64,000 bases of DNA, taken from contig CAYNID010000002.1 of the NCBI GenBank assembly GCA_964397425.1, positions 1-64,000 on the forward strand, given 5' to 3'. Shown here in pieces: positions 59,865 to 64,000 of the stretch (positions within the stretch are counted from its first letter, which is position 1; the number at the start of each line of letters is the position of its first letter). The notes beneath the pieces are model-generated. The model did no database searches. It saw only the letters and a list, made by a program, of their open reading frames with translations, and was not told the DNA's origin. The DNA is from Hallerella sp964397425. GTDB taxonomy: Bacteria > Fibrobacterota > Fibrobacteria > Fibrobacterales > Fibrobacteraceae. Position numbers and translations under genes: made by a program.

Positions 59865-62800
59865 CTAGCGGATTCGGCGAATGCCAAAGGTTTGGGTTTT
59901 CGTGTAGCTGTCGCCAGAAGAGAATCTTTTTACGGTTTCCGCATCGAGATCCAGATTGGGAACGAAATGCGTTTTGATTTCAATCTTGGCGATATAAGCT
60001 CCTGTTCCCACGGCGCGCCCGTTTTCAGAAGCTAATCCTGAGGCGCATCGCGAAACCCATTCTAAGCGGGCGATGATTTGGTTGTCGCTCGAAAGGTAAT
60101 TGGGACTCAACAGAATTTCTTGCTGGTAGCGGTTCACGAAACTTCCGGTATTCGAGTAGAACGGAAAGTCAAAGTGGACGCGGAGATCTTTCCAGGCGGG
60201 GGATTCTCCAAACGAAGCGCCTCGGGGAACTCCCAAATCGATATCGTAGATCATGCCGCTGAACAGGTATCCGGCGGTGTCCTTGCTAGAAACCAAAACG
60301 TCTTTGTCGAAAATATCCCAAGTGCGGGATTCTTGATTCAATACAGCCAAACGGAACGGAGGCGCATTTTCTGCGCATTTGCCATCGGCTTCCGAAGAGG
60401 TCACGTCAGAAACGGGGTTGTCGGGGTGAACTTGGAATGTGATTTGCGGCTTTCCGCTTCCGGTGACTGCCGCCCAGGGATTTTCGCTTGAGGGACGGTT
60501 GCCGTTTTTGTCCACGAAAAGGCTTGCTTCGAGAGGCGCAAATCGGACGCGGTCGCCTTCTTGGACTGCCGTATTGTCTTCCGCTTTGTAGAGCATGGTG
60601 AAATTTTTTCCGTTCATTACCCAGCTTTGCGGAATCACGTCGACGGGACCTTTGCGTTCCCGTTGCACCAGGGAAAGGGTCGAGTCCGCGATGACAAGGG
60701 ACTCGCTCGCTTCCACGGTCAAAGAGACGAAGGAGCCTGTGTTTTTGATATGCGCTAGAAGAATGACCGGGCCTGTCAAATCGGCGGCCAAAGTCGAGTC
60801 GCATTCGTAATTGGCGCCTTTTCCTTTGTGTTGGACCAAAAGGCCTGCGCCAATCAAATCGCCTTGGGGAGACATTCCGGAATAATTTCCGTTGGTGTTG
60901 CCCAATTTGAACGGCGAAGGCAATTCGAGGGAAGCTTCTGTACTTTCGGCATTCCAAAGGAGAGTCTTCGTCCAAAGGGTTTCGGGGACGGCGGAACCAA
61001 AAATGATCGAGACGCTGTCCGGGGCGTGTTTCGCGTCGACTTTCGAAGAAAATTCGGCAAAGACGTATTCCGCGAGTCCGTCGCCGTTTTTGTCCGCGAT
61101 GCTCGCATAGCGCAAGGGGATGGGCAAAATCTTCAGTTCAAAAGGCAGGAGAGGGGCCGTGCAAAGGGCAGAGACTCCGTTTCCCGATTTGTCCGTGATG
61201 GCCGAAGAAGACAGCAGCTGTCCTTTCATCCCTTCTTTCACGACAGATTGTCCGTTTGCATCGAATTCGATGATGAATTCCCAAATATGGAGGGCGTCGT
61301 TGTAAATTTTAGACGAGGAAACGCGGACAGCTGATTCTACTGGCGTTCCATCGGCTTGGAATAGGGCTAGAGGCAAGGATAGTCCCGGTGCGGAAATCGG
61401 TTCCGAGAATTGGATGTAAACGCGGTCAGCTTTCGCGGAGTCCAAGCGTTCCAGGACAGACAGGGAAAGAATCGTTGGAGAAAGGGCGTCCCGATAATAA
61501 TCGGTGCTGGATTTCGATTCGGTGCCGATGAGACTGTTTAATGTGATGGAGCCTTGGGGGGCTGTGAAAGGCGAAGTGTCTTTGGGCGTAAAGGAAACTA
61601 AAATCAGGGAATCCTGGATGGTTGCCTGTTGAACGGAAATCGTATCGCCCCGATAATCAAAGGAGATGGATTCAAATGATTGACCGGGCTGATAAGGTGC
61701 TGTCAAAATAATTTTCAGCAAATCGGGAACATTGTCGCAATCCGAATCGAGCATTTCGGCGGTATCGATGATGGGCCATGGCGGAAGTTCTTCGATCAGC
61801 AGAACGGCTTTTGCCGATGTGTAATGGTATTTGGAGCTGGATGAAATCGAGCTGGCGTACAGGATGGTTTCTAGCGGCGAATCGCTTGTCACGTAAAATG
61901 TCGCCTTTCCACCGGAAAGGGTGAGGGTTGTCGTCGCCACGTCCGATGTTGCCGAGGAATAGAAAAATGCGGAGCCTTCTCCGACGGAGAGGCGGATGGT
62001 GATGTCGTCTTCGGTCAAGACGGCTCCCGTGGAATCGAATAAAGTCACTGTCACCTGGGCGCGTTTTCCCACATACGCTTTTGCCGTATCGACGTTGAAT
62101 ACGAGGTAACGCTTTTCTAGAGGCGTTGTAATGGAATCCCATTCTACGTTGCTGCGGACGACTTTACAGGCGCAGTCGTAACTGCCTTTGGCGTTTGCGC
62201 TGTGGTTGTGCCACGTCACCCAATCAATCATGTTGTTTCCGTAAGAAAGGTCTTTGGAAACGGAAAAATGGTAAGCATCGTATTGTCTGTCGTATTCAGT
62301 GTGAGTGCCGAAATAAGAAACGCCGTTGCCTTCGAAATCATCGAGGAATCCAGATGGCGACACGGTACTGTAACCGCTGTAGGTGGCCGTATTTACGGTA
62401 TCTTCCAAAGATGTGGCCGGAGATTTGAAAGGCGTTTGAAAGTCCAGGGTGAGCGTGCGCGCAATGGAAAGTTCGCTGGACGAAGCGTCGTAATCGGGTG
62501 GGTAGCCGTAGATGTGAGTCCCATGATAGAAAATGGTTACGTAAGGGTTCTTTTTGTAAGCCTCTTCATTTTTGCCGTCGACGACTTCTAGGAACGAAGA
62601 TTCCGAACCTGTGTAAAGAGGACCGCGCGAAAGGTCGATCCCGCTGAATTTTTCGGGGTCAGAAGCTTCTGTATGGGCGCGCAGGGACCAGGAACCTTCC
62701 AAGTCGCCGTATGTGGCGTTGGTGAATTGCATTTCGAATTGGAAACTGCTCGAAACGCCGATGGTCCCTTTGAGGGATATGGGCAAATAGTAACCGCCAC

Positions 62801-64000
62801 TCGCCGCGTCAAATTGAGCCGAACCGTAGTTCAAACTCATGGACGACGTATCGTCGTAAGAAACTTTGACGAGTTGTCCCCAACCGGTCGCGGAGACGCT
62901 TTTGTTCAGGTAGAATCGGACTTCCACGTCGGAGTAGGGAATCGTGTCGTTGTTGGTGACGATGACAAAAAACGTATTGCAGGATTTCCAGTCCGAGCAC
63001 GATGAATTTTTGCTCGCCGGCTTCACAAGGACGCGGAAATCGACTTGGGTCGCTTCGGACGCTGTGGAAAAACTGTAATGCTTTCCGGAATTGTCATCGG
63101 TAGTCGCCCCCGAAGAAACGTCGAAATAATAAGTTTTCCCCGCATCGAGATTTGTTAAAACCGCTTCGTGGAACCGCACAGCCTTTCCGGAATCCGCCAT
63201 GGTGGAAAGGTTCATGGCGGCGGGGCTTTGTCCATAAGAGACGGTTCCATTCATCGCTTTGTCGCCGGTCCACCAGTAAATTTTCGCACTGTTGTTTGTC
63301 ACCTGGCAAATAGTCACGCCGGAAATCTGTACCGAAGAAGCCGTTTGCACCCAGGAATACCATTTCCCATGGTTGTCGTCCGTTGTATAATTCTTTTTGA
63401 CATCATGGCCGACAAGGTAGAAGTAATAAGTTGTTCCCGCTGAAAGTCCTGAAATGGTCACGGAGCCGCCGACTCCAGCCACGGCTTGGACAGAATCGAC
63501 TTTGGCGGCATCGGGGGAGGTGGAGTAGTAGACTGTCACCATTGCGCGTTCATCCGTATTCCAACTGATGACTGCGGTTGTATCGGTGATGGCTGTTCCC
63601 GCGATGTTTGAAAACAGCGGACCGTCGACATCTTCGGGAACTTTTTTGGAAAGGCTCAGTCCGGGAATGACAAATTGAGACGAAAAGTCGATACATGTTT
63701 CGGTGGCGGTGTAATCGTTCCAGTCATCCTTGAGTGTTTGATTTGGGGCGGCTCCGCCCATCAAAGCGCCTTTGGGACATCTGTATTCATACGGCATACC
63801 GCCCGCGTTATACCCGTCGGGATTCGCCGCTCGGTTGTGCGGATGGTTTTCGTTTCGCGATCCGGTTCCCATGATGAACGAAATTCCCCAGGGATTGGCA
63901 CCCATGTTGTAGTAAAAATTGTCCAGGGCGACGTTCAGATATTGCTCGTCACCAGTCATATCGTAGAGCATGAAGACGGCGTTCGCCGCGCCCATGTTGT
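59865..64000 (-). CDS. GH9 cellulase with long accessory tail (5' end outside window)
   Basis: The gene runs off the window; 1378 codons are visible. The first 115 residues are the end of a GH9 catalytic domain: GANPWGISFIMGTGSRNENH, HPHNR and DDWNDYTATETCID (with the catalytic Glu). Two fibronectin-III-like domains follow (about 125-315), each with an ISWN/IYWW-type core. A beta domain (about 320-480) resembles a cellulose-binding module. Then come a region with a Big/invasin-like fold (about 630-740), several Ca-site-like repeats (DSDCDNVPD, DKNGDGLAEY) and an end GIRRIR without a recognised sorting domain. It is presumably secreted and cellulose-bound. Confidence 0.9.
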   Translation of the reverse strand, partial: NMGAANAVFMLYDMTGDEQYLNVALDNFYYNMGANPWGISFIMGTGSRNENHPHNRAANPDGYNAGGMPYEYRCPKGALMGGAAPNQTLKDDWNDYTATETCIDFSSQFVIPGLSLSKKVPEDVDGPLFSNIAGTAITDTTAVISWNTDERAMVTVYYSTSPDAAKVDSVQAVAGVGGSVTISGLSAGTTYYFYLVGHDVKKNYTTDDNHGKWYSWVQTASSVQISGVTICQVTNNSAKIYWWTGDKAMNGTVSYGQSPAAMNLSTMADSGKAVRFHEAVLTNLDAGKTYYFDVSSGATTDDNSGKHYSFSTASEATQVDFRVLVKPASKNSSCSDWKSCNTFFVIVTNNDTIPYSDVEVRFYLNKSVSATGWGQLVKVSYDDTSSMSLNYGSAQFDAASGGYYLPISLKGTIGVSSSFQFEMQFTNATYGDLEGSWSLRAHTEASDPEKFSGIDLSRGPLYTGSESSFLEVVDGKNEEAYKKNPYVTIFYHGTHIYGYPPDYDASSSELSIARTLTLDFQTPFKSPATSLEDTVNTATYSGYSTVSPSGFLDDFEGNGVSYFGTHTEYDRQYDAYHFSVSKDLSYGNNMIDWVTWHNHSANAKGSYDCACKVVRSNVEWDSITTPLEKRYLVFNVDTAKAYVGKRAQVTVTLFDSTGAVLTEDDITIRLSVGEGSAFFYSSATSDVATTTLTLSGGKATFYVTSDSPLETILYASSISSSSKYHYTSAKAVLLIEELPPWPIIDTAEMLDSDCDNVPDLLKIILTAPYQPGQSFESISFDYRGDTISVQQATIQDSLILVSFTPKDTSPFTAPQGSITLNSLIGTESKSSTDYYRDALSPTILSLSVLERLDSAKADRVYIQFSEPISAPGLSLPLALFQADGTPVESAVRVSSSKIYNDALHIWEFIIEFDANGQSVVKEGMKGQLLSSSAITDKSGNGVSALCTAPLLPFELKILPIPLRYASIADKNGDGLAEYVFAEFSSKVDAKHAPDSVSIIFGSAVPETLWTKTLLWNAESTEASLELPSPFKLGNTNGNYSGMSPQGDLIGAGLLVQHKGKGANYECDSTLAADLTGPVILLAHIKNTGSFVSLTVEASESLVIADSTLSLVQRERKGPVDVIPQSWVMNGKNFTMLYKAEDNTAVQEGDRVRFAPLEASLFVDKNGNRPSSENPWAAVTGSGKPQITFQVHPDNPVSDVTSSEADGKCAENAPPFRLAVLNQESRTWDIFDKDVLVSSKDTAGYLFSGMIYDIDLGVPRGASFGESPAWKDLRVHFDFPFYSNTGSFVNRYQQEILLSPNYLSSDNQIIARLEWVSRCASGLASENGRAVGTGAYIAKIEIKTHFVPNLDLDAETVKRFSSGDSYTKTQTFGIRRIR

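Overview
The window looks like chromosome from a plant-fibre-degrading, LPS-bearing bacterium of the Fibrobacter lineage (Fibrobacteres, within the FCB group). This is inferred from gene content and was not checked by any search. Supporting signs are several plant-polymer enzymes (GH9 with a large accessory tail, GH8, CelC-like GH5, PL1 pectate lyase, GH13), a complete LpxC and FabZ, outer-membrane barrel proteins, a tandemly duplicated UvrA of 1762 residues, and a recurrent TAnn(T)TTG element just upstream of start codons that resembles the Bacteroidetes -7 promoter box. Coding density is high, most genes overlap or abut in short operons, and no rRNA, tRNA or CRISPR was found.

Layout. 1-393: a cluster of about 90-bp dispersed repeats. 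394-2893: Omp85-like outer-membrane protein and malate dehydrogenase. 2982-5582 (-): lipoprotein, Nudix, lpxC and fabZ. 5577-9917: release-factor-like protein and rsgA on +, rluE-like and thioesterase on -, nfeD on +. 9914-19386 (-): OM protein; DUF2156/GNAT; primase-helicase-like protein, glycosyltransferase, Dabb protein, HAD phosphatase and GH8; trpS. 19537-26002: folA, radA (-), secreted pectate lyase, hisC-hisN. 26144-41791 (+): double uvrA; FGE-like protein, membrane protein, ettA and GH13 glucosidase; symporter, stand-alone AICAR transformylase, a hypothetical protein and trmFO. 41792-44013 (-): potD and tgt. 44133-47062 (+): TPP riboswitch with thiC, thiE-like and thiD. 47053-49935 (-): cvfB-GH5 and rph. 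49976-50733: the second repeat cluster and an IS30 remnant. 50717-53285 (-): M20 peptidase, sirtuin and ybaK. 53322-55808 (+): pyrD, barrel protein and PDZ-thioredoxin. 55816-64000 (-): the 3' part of a very large GH9 cellulase, then a histidine kinase, a CheY-like regulator and an NtrC-type activator.

How the genes work together. Extracellular attack on cellulose and pectin is represented by GH9 and PL1. The GH5, GH8 and GH13 enzymes lack signal peptides and probably finish imported oligosaccharides in the cytoplasm. The kinase/regulator trio lies 14 nt behind the cellulase gene and may be co-transcribed with it. Thiamine synthesis is under TPP control.

The items most worth a second look are a 632-residue primase-helicase-like protein in which both catalytic centres look degraded, the two inverted clusters of dispersed repeats, the TAnn(T)TTG promoter-like element, a C10 tract inside the FGE-like gene, and the cellulase/two-component arrangement.
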